A stretch of 50,811 bases of DNA, from positions 1 through 50,811 of IMG/VR virus record IMGVR_UViG_3300020179_000049. One strand, given 5' to 3'. Within the stretch, counting starts at the first letter, position 1, and each line of letters opens with the position of its first letter. Below, one piece after another: positions 38,047-45,375 of the stretch. The stretch comes from a virus. The notes under the pieces were generated by a model. That model was not told the origin of the DNA, ran no database searches, and saw only the letters and a list, made by a program, of their open reading frames with translations. The translations under genes were made by a program, and so were the position numbers.

Positions 38047-38205
38047 TCAAATCTCTCGAATTGCTTTTATGCTTACATAACACATAAACAAAACGAAACC
38101 TGTCGCAATCCAACCTACGATTGTTCCACGATTGTGCACTCCAATCCATGCAACATAAATCAACAATATAGCATCGAGTATCAACGATAAAATTACATTA
38201 CGCAT
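38047..38205 (-). CDS. 52-aa membrane protein
   Basis: MRNVILSLILDAILLIYVAW, IGVHNRGTIVGWIATG, then a second hydrophobic helix FVLFMCYVSIKAIREI. Two transmembrane helices with a short basic loop (HNRGT). It overlaps the stop of the 62-aa gene by 8 nt. The downstream boundary is given to within 1 nt. Function unknown. A holin-like or envelope role is possible only by size. Confidence 0.55.
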   Translation of the reverse strand: MRNVILSLILDAILLIYVAWIGVHNRGTIVGWIATGFVLFMCYVSIKAIREI

Positions 38206-38386
38206 ATTCAGAGATCCGATCGAGACGCTTCATTGGAAAAGCACACTTGCCTTGCTTACGCATCTTCGATTGATAGTCTGTTGTACAATCAAAACAGATG
38301 TCAAGATCCTTTCCGTTCTTCACTGTTTGTAATTCCTGCTTATAGACTTTCCATTGAAAGTCATTGAAACATGCTGGCTTTTCCAT
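38198..38386 (-). CDS. small Cys-rich conserved protein
   Basis: 62 aa. MEKPACFNDFQWKVYKQELQ then LDICFDCTTDYQSKMRKQGK and CAFPMKRLDRI. Four Cys (C6, C31-x2-C34, C48) could bind one zinc. The ACFNDFQWKVYK...CFDCT pattern recurs in aquatic T4-like phages. Role unknown. Confidence 0.72.
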   Translation of the reverse strand: MEKPACFNDFQWKVYKQELQTVKNGKDLDICFDCTTDYQSKMRKQGKCAFPMKRLDRISEYA

Positions 38387-38409
38387 TAGAATTTATACCT
38401 AATCTCTTG

Positions 38410-38691
38410 TTATGGATTATTCGCAAAAATATTGCGATCAATTGTGGCGCTGTGTTCATGCACAAGACTCTCAAACTGCTTGAACAGTTTGTCAAACTTG
38501 GCTTGATAAAGAGCTTCGATTCCCATCAGCATGTTTGCAATCTTATCTTCTCGATTAGGCTCGATAGGAGCATCAAGTAGATATTCACTTACAGTTCGAA
38601 TATCATCTGTGACACGCCAGCATTCCATAATCTGCTGCTCGAAATCAAATCGATCGAACTTCTTACGAATTGGCTCATCAATCGTTGTCAT
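38410..38691 (-). CDS. conserved T4-like phage protein, unknown
   Basis: 93 aa from ATG 38691 (GGAG 8 nt upstream). An ATG at 38703 is in frame. RKKFDRFDFEQQIMECWRVT, IANMLMGIEALYQAKFDKLF and KQFESLVHE. The FDFEQQIMxCWxVTxDI pattern is widespread in aquatic T4-like phages. Helical, soluble, function unknown. Confidence 0.75.
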   Translation of the reverse strand: MTTIDEPIRKKFDRFDFEQQIMECWRVTDDIRTVSEYLLDAPIEPNREDKIANMLMGIEALYQAKFDKLFKQFESLVHEHSATIDRNIFANNP

Positions 38692-38736
38692 TATTTTCTC
38701 CATAATATTTCTATTTCTTATCTTGAAAGTTTCATT

Positions 38737-39144
38737 CTAAAACATCTTAGCATGTTCTTTTATCATCAGTAACATATTGTATGCGCCGCTGCGTCTATTC
38801 ATACTCAATATATTACCTAGATCAAGATCAATCATAAGATTACGATCATTTTCAATTATCTCTTTGGCTGTACTATCTGAATAGATATCACTTACCAGTG
38901 CAACTGTGCCTTTAACAATCATTGCATCACTGTCACTAAAATATTTTATCAAACCTTCTTCAAGTTTAGGTACAAGCCACACCTGACTCATACATCCCCT
39001 CACCTTAAAAGTATCTAATCTGTATTCCTCTGGAAATGGTTTTGCTTTACGAGCTATATCAATTAAGAATCTATATCGTTCAGTGTTATCATTAAAAGTG
39101 CTGAGTATATTCTGATACTGTTTAATTTTATCATTTATATTCAT
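38737..39144 (-). CDS. sufE: SufE-like sulfur acceptor protein
   Basis: 135 aa from ATG 39144 (MNINDKIKQYQNILSTF). A longer frame to 39231 lacks family similarity at its start. SufE fold: NDNTERYRFLIDIARKAKPF, RLDTFKVRGCMSQVWLVPKL with the active Cys at residue 51 (same number as E. coli SufE), MIVKGTVALVSDIYSDSTAK, and the closing LSMNRRSGAYNMLLMIKEHA. SufE takes sulfur from the SufS desulfurase for Fe-S assembly. No SufS or SufBCD gene is present, so it would act on the host system. Length matches E. coli SufE (138 aa). Confidence 0.93.
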   Translation of the reverse strand: MNINDKIKQYQNILSTFNDNTERYRFLIDIARKAKPFPEEYRLDTFKVRGCMSQVWLVPKLEEGLIKYFSDSDAMIVKGTVALVSDIYSDSTAKEIIENDRNLMIDLDLGNILSMNRRSGAYNMLLMIKEHAKMF

Positions 39145-39208
39145 ATGTAAGTGTCTACTAATGTACCCACATACCCTAAAATAATTAGAAGTGTCAAAAA
39201 ATCTTTCA

Positions 39209-39406
39209 TCATGTATAATCACCAGAATCAACTAGTTGTGACTCAACTGATGGATGTTCGTATGTGTGTTTGTGTCCGCAATGAGGGCAGAAAAGTTTTC
39301 TTGGTTTCCACTCAGATCCAATCGAACTAATGCTCCACCAATTCTTACAAGAATCACAGGTGAAGTGCCAGATTGTCTCTGGTGTCATGCGAACAAGATC
39401 ACTCAT
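39209..39406 (-). CDS. zinc-ribbon protein
   Basis: 65 aa from ATG 39406, overlapping the stop of the upstream 38-aa gene (ATGA). MSDLVRMTPETIWHFTCDSC, KNWWSISSIGSEWKPRKLFC, PHCGHKH: two C-x2-C knuckles separated by ~22 residues form one zinc ribbon. The opening MTPExIWHFTCxxC is common in T4-like aquatic phages. Possibly a transcription or replication accessory. Confidence 0.8.
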   Translation of the reverse strand: MSDLVRMTPETIWHFTCDSCKNWWSISSIGSEWKPRKLFCPHCGHKHTYEHPSVESQLVDSGDYT

Positions 39407-39519
39407 TGAATCATCTCTAATAGCCAACCATGATAGAATCCATGAGCGACTATCAACGGAATTGTAGAATGTAGTACGATTACAATAACTGCTACCAATG
39501 CACCCTTATCAATTTTCAT
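39403..39519 (-). CDS. 38-aa single-pass membrane protein
   Basis: MKIDKGALVAVIVIVLHSTI PLIVAHGFYHGWLLEMIQ, one hydrophobic helix with a charged start. An upstream in-frame ATG at 39531 would add four residues. Its stop overlaps the zinc-ribbon start, and its start overlaps the end of the preceding gene, so it is embedded in the operon. Function unknown. Confidence 0.55.
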   Translation of the reverse strand: MKIDKGALVAVIVIVLHSTIPLIVAHGFYHGWLLEMIQ

Positions 39520-39739
39520 AATTTTCACCATAATATTTCAAGACAGTCTTGAATGCATCGATGTGTCGCTTAATTTCAGCAATGTCTTTCTTCTTGTTTG
39601 TGTCAAAGACAGCAATGCCAGTTCCAGCCTTGCGATTCTCGAGATCAACTTCAAGATTCTCAAGAATGCTCTTCATCGCGCAAGTTGTGATTCCATCAAT
39701 CGTATCCCAATCAAGTTCAATTGTAATCTTCTTGTTCAT
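39509..39739 (-). CDS. small conserved protein
   Basis: 76 aa from ATG 39739, overlapping the upstream stop (TGATG). NKKITIELDWDTIDGITTCA, MKSILENLEVDLENRKAGTG, ending YYGENYEN. A beta strand followed by helices; many phages carry such ITIxLDxxxxDxI proteins, function unknown. The longer frame to 39820 lies inside the next gene. Confidence 0.7.
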   Translation of the reverse strand: MNKKITIELDWDTIDGITTCAMKSILENLEVDLENRKAGTGIAVFDTNKKKDIAEIKRHIDAFKTVLKYYGENYEN

Positions 39740-39966
39740 CACTCTACTCCAAAATGTTTTCGCACATAATGACCAGGCGGTTCCCATTGGTGCGAGTTCA
39801 TAGTAGCGATATCCGCACATTCCTTCACAATCAACTGTGCGAACTTTTGTAAATCTTCTGCTCTGGGATACCTAAAATCGCAATCAACAACATTGCTTTC
39901 ATTTGTGATCCAATTATAGTATTTCAATCCAGCCTGATCAGCCAGTGTACGGATTCGTTCGTTCAT
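39739..39966 (-). CDS. conserved phage protein (MNERIRxLA type)
   Basis: 75 aa. MNERIRTLADQAGLKYYNWI, then LQKFAQLIVKECADIATMNS. The MNERIxxLAxQA...FAxLIVxECxxIA pattern is one of the commonest small phage proteins, always near nucleotide or takeover genes, with no proven function. Overlaps the neighbours on both sides. Confidence 0.8.
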   Translation of the reverse strand: MNERIRTLADQAGLKYYNWITNESNVVDCDFRYPRAEDLQKFAQLIVKECADIATMNSHQWEPPGHYVRKHFGVE

Positions 39967-40328
39967 CACACTACCCCATAAGTCTGCACAGTTTCGCGAA
40001 TCCAGAACGCAGCATCATCGGACTCAGAATCCCAAGAAGAATCTTCATCATACTGACGCAACAATTGCTTTGTCGTTTGCAAATCATCCAAGTAATCGCG
40101 ACCGAACTGCGCAAGACGACCTTGAACATCTTTGCATGCAAAGTCTGAATCCCAATCGAACTCAGCCTGAAATGCGTCGCAATGATCACAAGAACCAAAT
40201 GCGCCTTGTACCCAGCCACGCTGACCTTGATATTCTACCAAGGCTATCCATGAGCCTTGCCAATCGCCAAAATGCTCATACGCGATTACTCGCGCACCAG
40301 CAGCCTCTAGTGCCTCTTGATATGACAT
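39966..40328 (-). CDS. conserved phage protein, unknown
   Basis: 120 aa. MSYQEALEAAGARVIAYEHF, WIALVEYQGQRGWVQGAFGS, CDHCDAFQAEFDWDSDF. The G-S-C-x2-C-D-A-F-x-A-E-F motif with nearby Cys and Asp is recurrent in phage genomes. Strongly acidic in the second half. No role known to me. Confidence 0.72.
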   Translation of the reverse strand: MSYQEALEAAGARVIAYEHFGDWQGSWIALVEYQGQRGWVQGAFGSCDHCDAFQAEFDWDSDFACKDVQGRLAQFGRDYLDDLQTTKQLLRQYDEDSSWDSESDDAAFWIRETVQTYGVV

Positions 40329-40732
40329 TATCTTTTACTCACAGCACCTATGTGCTTACAATCTTTCCTAAACTCAAAACCCTTACAAGTGCAAGTATAT
40401 TTACCATCGATGCGCTGAACAAGATAAACTCTCTTGCCATCTTCGCTCTTGACCTTCCATGCTTTCTTGTCAGTGGCAACTTGTGAAGCATCACCAACTA
40501 TGTATTCAATTTTTACAATGTGATGAGACTTCGCATTGAACTCTGAAACTGGATGATCGGGTGCACCAGTCTTTACAGCAAACATGAACGGATCACGAAA
40601 GATTGACTGAACTACCAAACCCTCACGCGTGTGTGTGACATAGTTATCATCTTTGCCACGATACGCATAGGTGTTCGGATACATTGTTGTAACACGAACG
40701 CGAGAACCAATTTTGGGAACGGCAACAGTCAT
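40328..40732 (-). CDS. SWIM zinc-finger protein
   Basis: 134 aa from ATG 40732 (MTVAVPKIGSRVRVTTMYPN). N-terminal SH3/KOW-like beta region (GSRVRVTT...YVTHTREGLV). C-terminal SWIM finger YTCTCKGFEFRKDCKHIGAV (C-x-C-x7-C-x-H), a DNA- or protein-binding zinc motif seen in transposase, Sws1 and helicase partners. It may link DNA and a repair or recombination protein. Coupled to its neighbours. Confidence 0.82.
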   Translation of the reverse strand: MTVAVPKIGSRVRVTTMYPNTYAYRGKDDNYVTHTREGLVVQSIFRDPFMFAVKTGAPDHPVSEFNAKSHHIVKIEYIVGDASQVATDKKAWKVKSEDGKRVYLVQRIDGKYTCTCKGFEFRKDCKHIGAVSKR

Positions 40733-40733
40733 A

Positions 40734-41048
40734 TTACAATCCAACCCATCGATGATCTTTGTAAGATTCAGTATTCAGCACATTGCCGCGAATAAAATTC
40801 TTCGCAGGTTGTGCCCAGGAAGCAGCCTTGAGAATGTCGCCATACTTCCAGCCATCGTGCTCCTTGACGCAAATAAAACTATGCACCGAAGGAGAATTCC
40901 AACTAGTCATGACAACCTTCAAAAACTTGCGACCCTTCACATAACTGATAGAATATCCGCCACTAGAACCAGTGGAATTATAGTTTGCTGTGAGATGATC
41001 AGCATACTTGTGAAGAGCCATATCAAAATCATGATTTTCAAATAACAT
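40734..41048 (-). CDS. hypothetical protein
   Basis: 104 aa. NHDFDMALHKYADHLTANYN, YSISYVKGRKFLKVVMTSWN, ICVKEHDGWKYGDILKAASW. Alpha/beta pattern; no recognised family, though similar small proteins occur in T4-like phages. First gene downstream of promoter copy 3 (41078). Confidence 0.68.
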   Translation of the reverse strand: MLFENHDFDMALHKYADHLTANYNSTGSSGGYSISYVKGRKFLKVVMTSWNSPSVHSFICVKEHDGWKYGDILKAASWAQPAKNFIRGNVLNTESYKDHRWVGL

Positions 41049-41077
41049 TAGAGTTTCCTTTCACTTTCCATACTATT

Positions 41078-41139
41078 ATTATCGCTGAAAACAGCAACAA
41101 TTACAACAGGAAAAAGTGTAATAGAATCAATAACTTATG
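41078..41139 (-). promoter_or_regulatory. early-type promoter with 33-bp conserved upstream block (copy 3)
   Basis: Core TTGTAA-N17-GATAAT (41106-41078), and block ATAAGTTATTGATTCTATT...TTTTTCC (41139-41107) in the same register as the other copies. Lies 30 nt before the 104-aa gene. Confidence 0.8.
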
Positions 41140-41144
41140 TGCGC

Positions 41145-41333
41145 TTATCGACGATCGTCGAAATTGGGATCTGAGAACCAGTCCTCTTCCTCTAGGATAT
41201 CATCACTCAATGGGTCAACATTTCGATTGAACCTCCAGCGAGATTCATCTTTGAGTCGGCGTTGCTTTAGAATTCCATTTTCGCGATTATGATTTTTTTT
41301 CTCGCGATACTCATACTTCTTTTTTGCAGACAT
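41145..41333 (-). CDS. small charged protein
   Basis: 62 aa, highly charged: SAKKKYEYREKKNHNRENGI, LKQRRLKDESRWRFNRNVDP, then an acidic tail LSDDILEEEDWFSDPNFDDR. Basic half plus acidic half. No family. It directly follows the metalloprotease gene. Confidence 0.62.
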   Translation of the reverse strand: MSAKKKYEYREKKNHNRENGILKQRRLKDESRWRFNRNVDPLSDDILEEEDWFSDPNFDDRR

Positions 41334-41334
41334 G

Positions 41335-41868
41335 TTATGAACTTAATCGTTCCTCTTTCAGTTTTTTCACAAACAAACGATACAAACCCCACTCGCGACC
41401 ATAGGCTTCAATTTCCCATGGACTTTCATAGTAAGATTCCTCGTCATCATTGTAAGAACCATCAAAGATGATTCCTTTGTATCGAACACCGCCATCCTTG
41501 TAATCAAAGACCTCGTTGTTCAGATATTGTTTCACATGAGTAAGTTCATGCCCAAGATCAATAAGAATATTCTTGAGGCGCGTGATTGGTTTCTTTGCTT
41601 TTTTGTTTAGATTTTTTTGATCCAGAACAACTGTGAACTTTTTACGATTTTGTTCATCAACGCCATCATAAGTACACCATGCTTTATACTTCTTCAAATC
41701 GAGAAGATCAGCGGCATCTTTGATTTCTTGCTCACCGAGAATCTTAATTGTGATTCTGGATTTACGTTGCACTCCTGCACGCACAAGTTTGCTAAGAACA
41801 AATTTTGAATACTTGCGAACCATCGCAAGATCCTTTTGACGTAGATAGTTGCTCGTTACAGAGATCAT
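41335..41868 (-). CDS. zincin-type metalloprotease-like protein
   Basis: 177 aa. Catalytic helix LIDLGHELTHVKQYLNNEVF contains HExxH (HELTH), and SPWEIEAYGREWGLYRLF supplies a downstream Glu (E-x2-A-x-G), as in gluzincin-like and SprT-type proteases. The N-terminal half is basic (LSKLVRAGVQRKSRITIKIL). Possibly processes a phage or host protein. Substrate unknown. Confidence 0.85.
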   Translation of the reverse strand: MISVTSNYLRQKDLAMVRKYSKFVLSKLVRAGVQRKSRITIKILGEQEIKDAADLLDLKKYKAWCTYDGVDEQNRKKFTVVLDQKNLNKKAKKPITRLKNILIDLGHELTHVKQYLNNEVFDYKDGGVRYKGIIFDGSYNDDEESYYESPWEIEAYGREWGLYRLFVKKLKEERLSS

Positions 41869-41869
41869 A

Positions 41870-42970
41870 TTACTCCACTCTCAGTAGAATTGTATCCTTA
41901 TTGATACGACCGTTCAACTCACTGGGCTTTGAGTTTATCTCGCCCATAACCTTACGCAATACAACTTTGCCTCCCTCCAAGACTCTCGCGAGCACCTCCT
42001 TGGGCTTTCGGAGTTTCTTAGAGATCGACTCACTGTATTTATAGTTTTCAATGCTCGATCCTTTTACAGAGAGTCCTGCAGCGTCTTTTGCAGAATAGAC
42101 TCCGAGCCTCCGTGTCTTTATATTGTAAACCCACAATTGCTGCGATCCCATGATCTTTACAGGATCGATCGAGACCAACTTGTTCTCAGTATCGTCTTTC
42201 TTGAATTTAAGTCGAGCGACCTTTTTATCGAAAGAAACGGGCTTCTTCTTGCGCGGTTTCCGAGCAGCATTCTTGTTCGAAGCCAACTTCTCAGCATCAG
42301 TTGTAATCGCAGTAAAGAATTTCGCAGCCTCGATCATCTCTTTGCGAGGACGCGGATACGATTCTTTTACATACTCATCCTTGGACTCGATGATCGCGAT
42401 CCAGTCTTTCGCACGTTGGCGAAAGTATTCTGCGATCTTCGAAGCATGCATTGGCTTTACTTCGTTCTCGACCATCCAGGTGTATGGTATGAATTCTTCT
42501 CCATCTTGTTTGTGCCAAACGTCGTCAAACTTGCCTTCAAGTTCCATGACGAAATAGTCGACTTTGGATTGAACTCGGTCTTGAATCGAGATGACGTTGC
42601 TTGTGTCAACGACTGCTGTTGTAAGATTCTTCTCTGTGACAATTTTGTCCAAGCGATCTCGAAAGGCATGCATGCGCTCCTCAAAGGTTGCAAATGATGT
42701 ATCTGGAATCCATGCACCACGACTGAGGCATCGCGCCAACCAACCGTCAACAATGTTCCAAGAAAGATTGAGACTCGGCACTGCCTGTTTTTGTAGATCC
42801 GTGATCTGATTGTTCTTGCTCAGATATTCAATCAGATACTTTCGTGCATCTTTGGAGTCTTTGTGATGATTGTACCACTGAAACGCATGCACCAAATCAA
42901 ATTGACTGCAAGGACCAGTGCGCCTTTCCCAGATCGGTTCGGGAACGACCTTTGGTATGTACTTAGCCAT
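41870..42970 (-). CDS. conserved phage protein, unknown
   Basis: 366 aa. N-terminal half: FDLVHAFQWYNHHKDSKDAR and LSRGAWIPDTSFATFEERMH; middle with coiled, basic linker (NKNAARKPRKKKPVSFDKKV) and KLVSIDPVKIMGSQQLWVYN; C-terminal IKTRRLGVYSAKDAAGLSVK and beta-rich end. The C-terminal module resembles a DNA- or protein-binding domain, and WVYNIKTRRLGVYSA is recurrent in T4-like aquatic phages. No function known. Preceded by a TTTACT-N17-TACAAT promoter. Confidence 0.75.
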   Translation of the reverse strand: MAKYIPKVVPEPIWERRTGPCSQFDLVHAFQWYNHHKDSKDARKYLIEYLSKNNQITDLQKQAVPSLNLSWNIVDGWLARCLSRGAWIPDTSFATFEERMHAFRDRLDKIVTEKNLTTAVVDTSNVISIQDRVQSKVDYFVMELEGKFDDVWHKQDGEEFIPYTWMVENEVKPMHASKIAEYFRQRAKDWIAIIESKDEYVKESYPRPRKEMIEAAKFFTAITTDAEKLASNKNAARKPRKKKPVSFDKKVARLKFKKDDTENKLVSIDPVKIMGSQQLWVYNIKTRRLGVYSAKDAAGLSVKGSSIENYKYSESISKKLRKPKEVLARVLEGGKVVLRKVMGEINSKPSELNGRINKDTILLRVE

Positions 42971-42977
42971 AATTAAT

Positions 42978-43006
42978 ATTGTATCTCAGTTTTTTACAAA
43001 AGTAAA
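42978..43006 (-). promoter_or_regulatory. sigma70-type promoter TTTACT-N17-TACAAT
   Basis: Minus strand, 8 nt before the ATG of the 366-aa gene if the -10 is 42978-42983, so the leader is very short or the real start is later. The extended sequence AAACTTTACTT also occurs at the gp32 promoter. Confidence 0.55.
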
Positions 43007-43016
43007 GTTTGAATTG

Positions 43017-43220
43017 TTACTCGGTGATAATGTCGGTGCTTTCGTCACCGTCTATATTGGTAATCTCTTCGACCCACCTTATTTTCTCTTGCTCGTGGTA
43101 AAGGACGAGCGCCTTCTTGCGATTTTTAGTCGTAAGTATAAGTTTGTTACCCCTAACTCTCTCTCCTGTAATCGGGTGATTGACTCGGGCGTTTTCGTAA
43201 ACTTCGAAATATATCTTCAT
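43017..43220 (-). CDS. small conserved protein, unknown
   Basis: 67 aa. MKIYFEVYENARVNHPITGE, RVRGNKLILTTKNRKKALVL, YHEQEKIRWVEEI. A basic beta-strand-rich domain with an acidic tail (NIDGDESTDIITE). Only gene between promoter copy 4 and the next promoter, so expressed early (inference). Confidence 0.65.
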   Translation of the reverse strand: MKIYFEVYENARVNHPITGERVRGNKLILTTKNRKKALVLYHEQEKIRWVEEITNIDGDESTDIITE

Positions 43221-43226
43221 ACAATC

Positions 43227-43288
43227 ATTATATACTAGAAGCGAATTAAACGCAATAGAAAAAACTCTAATAAAATCAATAACTTACG
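43227..43288 (-). promoter_or_regulatory. early-type promoter with 33-bp conserved upstream block (copy 4)
   Basis: Core TTGCGT-N17-TATAAT (43255-43227), and block GTAAGTTATTGATTTTATT...TTTTTTC (43288-43256). Best-conserved copy. Drives the 67-aa gene. Confidence 0.82.
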
Positions 43289-43300
43289 ACAGGCACAAAA

Positions 43301-43320
43301 AAGGGGACTTTCGTCCCCTT
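43301..43320 (-). terminator. Rho-independent terminator of the porin gene
   Basis: Minus strand GGGGAC-GAAA-GTCCCC (43303-43318) followed by TTTTTTG, 28 nt after the porin stop. Confidence 0.88.
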
Positions 43321-43347
43321 CTTCGTATTTCTAGTTTCGATTAGAAA

Positions 43348-44319
43348 TTAGAACGCAAATACAAGATCGACCATGAGTCGCTTGTAATCGGTTTTGGCTG
43401 CACCAACCTCTACATCAAAGAGACTGCCGCGAACCTTCCAACTATCCGTGAGCCCATAGGCTGCGCGAATGGCTGTACCGTCATGAAGTGCTGCTTCACC
43501 ACCAAAATCACTATCAGTCCAAACGGCTGATAGAGCATTGGCTTCTGCATCTTGCTTCAATACGCTGACTTCCCAGTCACCTGCTTTCTTTGCATTTCCA
43601 AAAGTAACACCATAAGCAGTTGCTTTATCAAGGGTTTTAGCCTCATCGTTGGTTACTTGTTCAACAAAAACTTTCACTGGAAGACCAGCGACTTCTTTTG
43701 CTGCTGACAAGCCAAGTACGAGTTGATCGAACTTTTCAGTTCTGTTTGCTAGAACAACTTCTTGATTCAACATTGCAGCAGAAGCAGCAACATCAAGACC
43801 TAGAAGATTCTTTGCATAACCAACTTGTAAACCAGCGAGATCGCTGTCTTTTGCTGTTGCGCCTTCAACTAATTTTAGTTTAAATGCACTGGCTACAAGA
43901 CCGCTATCATGCTTCACAGCAACTGCTAATCCCTCTGGCTTAATGTCGTTGTCGAAGAACAACGCATCAGATACCCAAGGACGATTCATTTTGCCAAGTG
44001 TTAACTTTGCAAATGGCGTTGCTGCATATTCAACATATGCCAAATTGAGATCCACATCCTTCAATGAATTTCCTGCGCCCATGTCATTCCAACCTGACTT
44101 GAGTGTACCAGTGCGAACACCGAATACAACTTTTGTCTTGTCGTCAATCTTGGCGTCTGCTTTTAAAACAGCACGGAAACGATCACGATTTGAGTCGACT
44201 GGACCAACTTCAAGAGCATCACTACGATACCCAAAGTCGCCACTCCACTTCACATCAGCAGCTTGCGCCACTGAGAACATTGCACTCAAAATAACAGATG
44301 CTAGAATTGCTTTACGCAT
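43348..44319 (-). CDS. outer-membrane porin
   Basis: 323 aa. Signal peptide MRKAILASVILSAMFSVAQA-AD. Mature protein is made of alternating strands (VKWSGDFGYRSDALEVG, NLAYVEYAATPFAKLTLGKM, KDSDLAGLQVGYAKNLLGLD) and ends in Phe (KRLMVDLVFAF), the C-terminal signal for the BAM machine. Size and pattern fit Gram-negative putative porins (Porin_5-like). It lies 29 nt downstream of pstS and shares its transcript, suggesting phosphate or anion entry during infection, or replacement of a host porin used as receptor. Phage-encoded porins are rare. Confidence 0.9.
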   Translation of the reverse strand: MRKAILASVILSAMFSVAQAADVKWSGDFGYRSDALEVGPVDSNRDRFRAVLKADAKIDDKTKVVFGVRTGTLKSGWNDMGAGNSLKDVDLNLAYVEYAATPFAKLTLGKMNRPWVSDALFFDNDIKPEGLAVAVKHDSGLVASAFKLKLVEGATAKDSDLAGLQVGYAKNLLGLDVAASAAMLNQEVVLANRTEKFDQLVLGLSAAKEVAGLPVKVFVEQVTNDEAKTLDKATAYGVTFGNAKKAGDWEVSVLKQDAEANALSAVWTDSDFGGEAALHDGTAIRAAYGLTDSWKVRGSLFDVEVGAAKTDYKRLMVDLVFAF

Positions 44320-44348
44320 ATCATATACTCCTTTTGTACACCGCGAAA

Positions 44349-45347
44349 TTACGGCTTAAAGTTTTTCATGACTTTAACATCATTTCTTGTTTGAGCAAGA
44401 TCTGACTTGTCAAGAGAAACTAAACCACGGTCTGAAAGATAACCTTCTTCACCAATGGCTTTGTTACTCACATACTCTTCCATAAATTCTTTTAGACCAG
44501 GAATTACACCAATGTGCTGCTTCTTGAAGTAAACGAATAAAGGTCGAGCCGCAGTATATTTAGCACTAGAGATTGTTCCGAAGGATGGAGCAATACCGTC
44601 GATTTTCAATGCTTTGACACGATCTTTGTTCTCATCCAAGAATGAATATCCAAAAATACCAAGAGTATTTTTATTTGCAATTAATTTTTGAACAATCAAA
44701 TTGTCATTCTCACCTGCTTCAATATAAACTCCATCTTCACGAATTGTGTGGCACTGCTTTTTGTTTTCAAATGGACAACCTTCTTCCATAAACAATTCGT
44801 GAAATGAATCTCTTGTGCCAGAAGTTGGTGGTGGTCCAAGAACTTCAATCTTAATTGCTGGCAATGTTGCATCAACATCCTTCCAAGTTTTATTTGGATT
44901 CGCAATTAATTTTCCAGAAGCATCTGGAATTTGTTTTGCAAGTGCTAACCAAACTTGATTCTTTGTGAGCGATGAAATCGCACCAGACTTTGCATCAGCA
45001 ATTGTTAAACCATCGTAGCCAATTTTGATTTCGACGATTTCATTGACGCCATTCTTTACGCAAGTCTCAAACTCGCCTTTCTTCATTGCGCGTGATGCAT
45101 TTACAGCATCTGGAAATTGTGGACCGACACCATTACAAAATAGTTTGATGCCACCACCTGTGCCTGTTGATTCAACTTTTGGTGCTTTAAATTTTCCTTG
45201 ACGACTAAGTTGTTCAGCAACAACAGTTGTAAATGGATATACGGTTGAAGATCCTACGATAGCAATCGTATCTCTAGATTGCGCATTGGCAAAATGAGAG
45301 AAAACAAGTAGGGAGAATGCAAATAGAACTGCGAGTTTAGATTTCAT
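44349..45347 (-). CDS. pstS: PstS phosphate-binding protein
   Basis: 332 aa. Signal peptide MKSKLAVLFAFSLLVFSHFA-NA. Binding motifs: IAIVGSSTVYPFTTVVAEQL, KVESTGTGGGIKLFC, ASRAMKKGEFE, and PPPTSGTRDSFHELF, all contacting phosphate in PstS. Two Cys pairs may form disulphides. It would feed the host PstCAB transporter. Preceded by a 9-bp hairpin that contains its ribosome binding site, and followed by a porin gene and terminator. Confidence 0.96.
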   Translation of the reverse strand: MKSKLAVLFAFSLLVFSHFANAQSRDTIAIVGSSTVYPFTTVVAEQLSRQGKFKAPKVESTGTGGGIKLFCNGVGPQFPDAVNASRAMKKGEFETCVKNGVNEIVEIKIGYDGLTIADAKSGAISSLTKNQVWLALAKQIPDASGKLIANPNKTWKDVDATLPAIKIEVLGPPPTSGTRDSFHELFMEEGCPFENKKQCHTIREDGVYIEAGENDNLIVQKLIANKNTLGIFGYSFLDENKDRVKALKIDGIAPSFGTISSAKYTAARPLFVYFKKQHIGVIPGLKEFMEEYVSNKAIGEEGYLSDRGLVSLDKSDLAQTRNDVKVMKNFKP

Positions 45348-45350
45348 TGA

Positions 45351-45375
45351 CTGACTCCTTTAGGTTAGGAGTCAG
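45351..45375 (-). promoter_or_regulatory. pstS leader hairpin sequestering the ribosome binding site
   Basis: Perfect 9-bp inverted repeat CTGACTCCT / AGGAGTCAG with a 7-nt loop. On the minus strand AGGAG, the SD for the ATG at 45347 (7-nt spacing), is inside the 3' arm. As a closed helix it blocks translation, so opening (by temperature, protein, RNA or the ribosome) would be needed. Confidence 0.75.
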
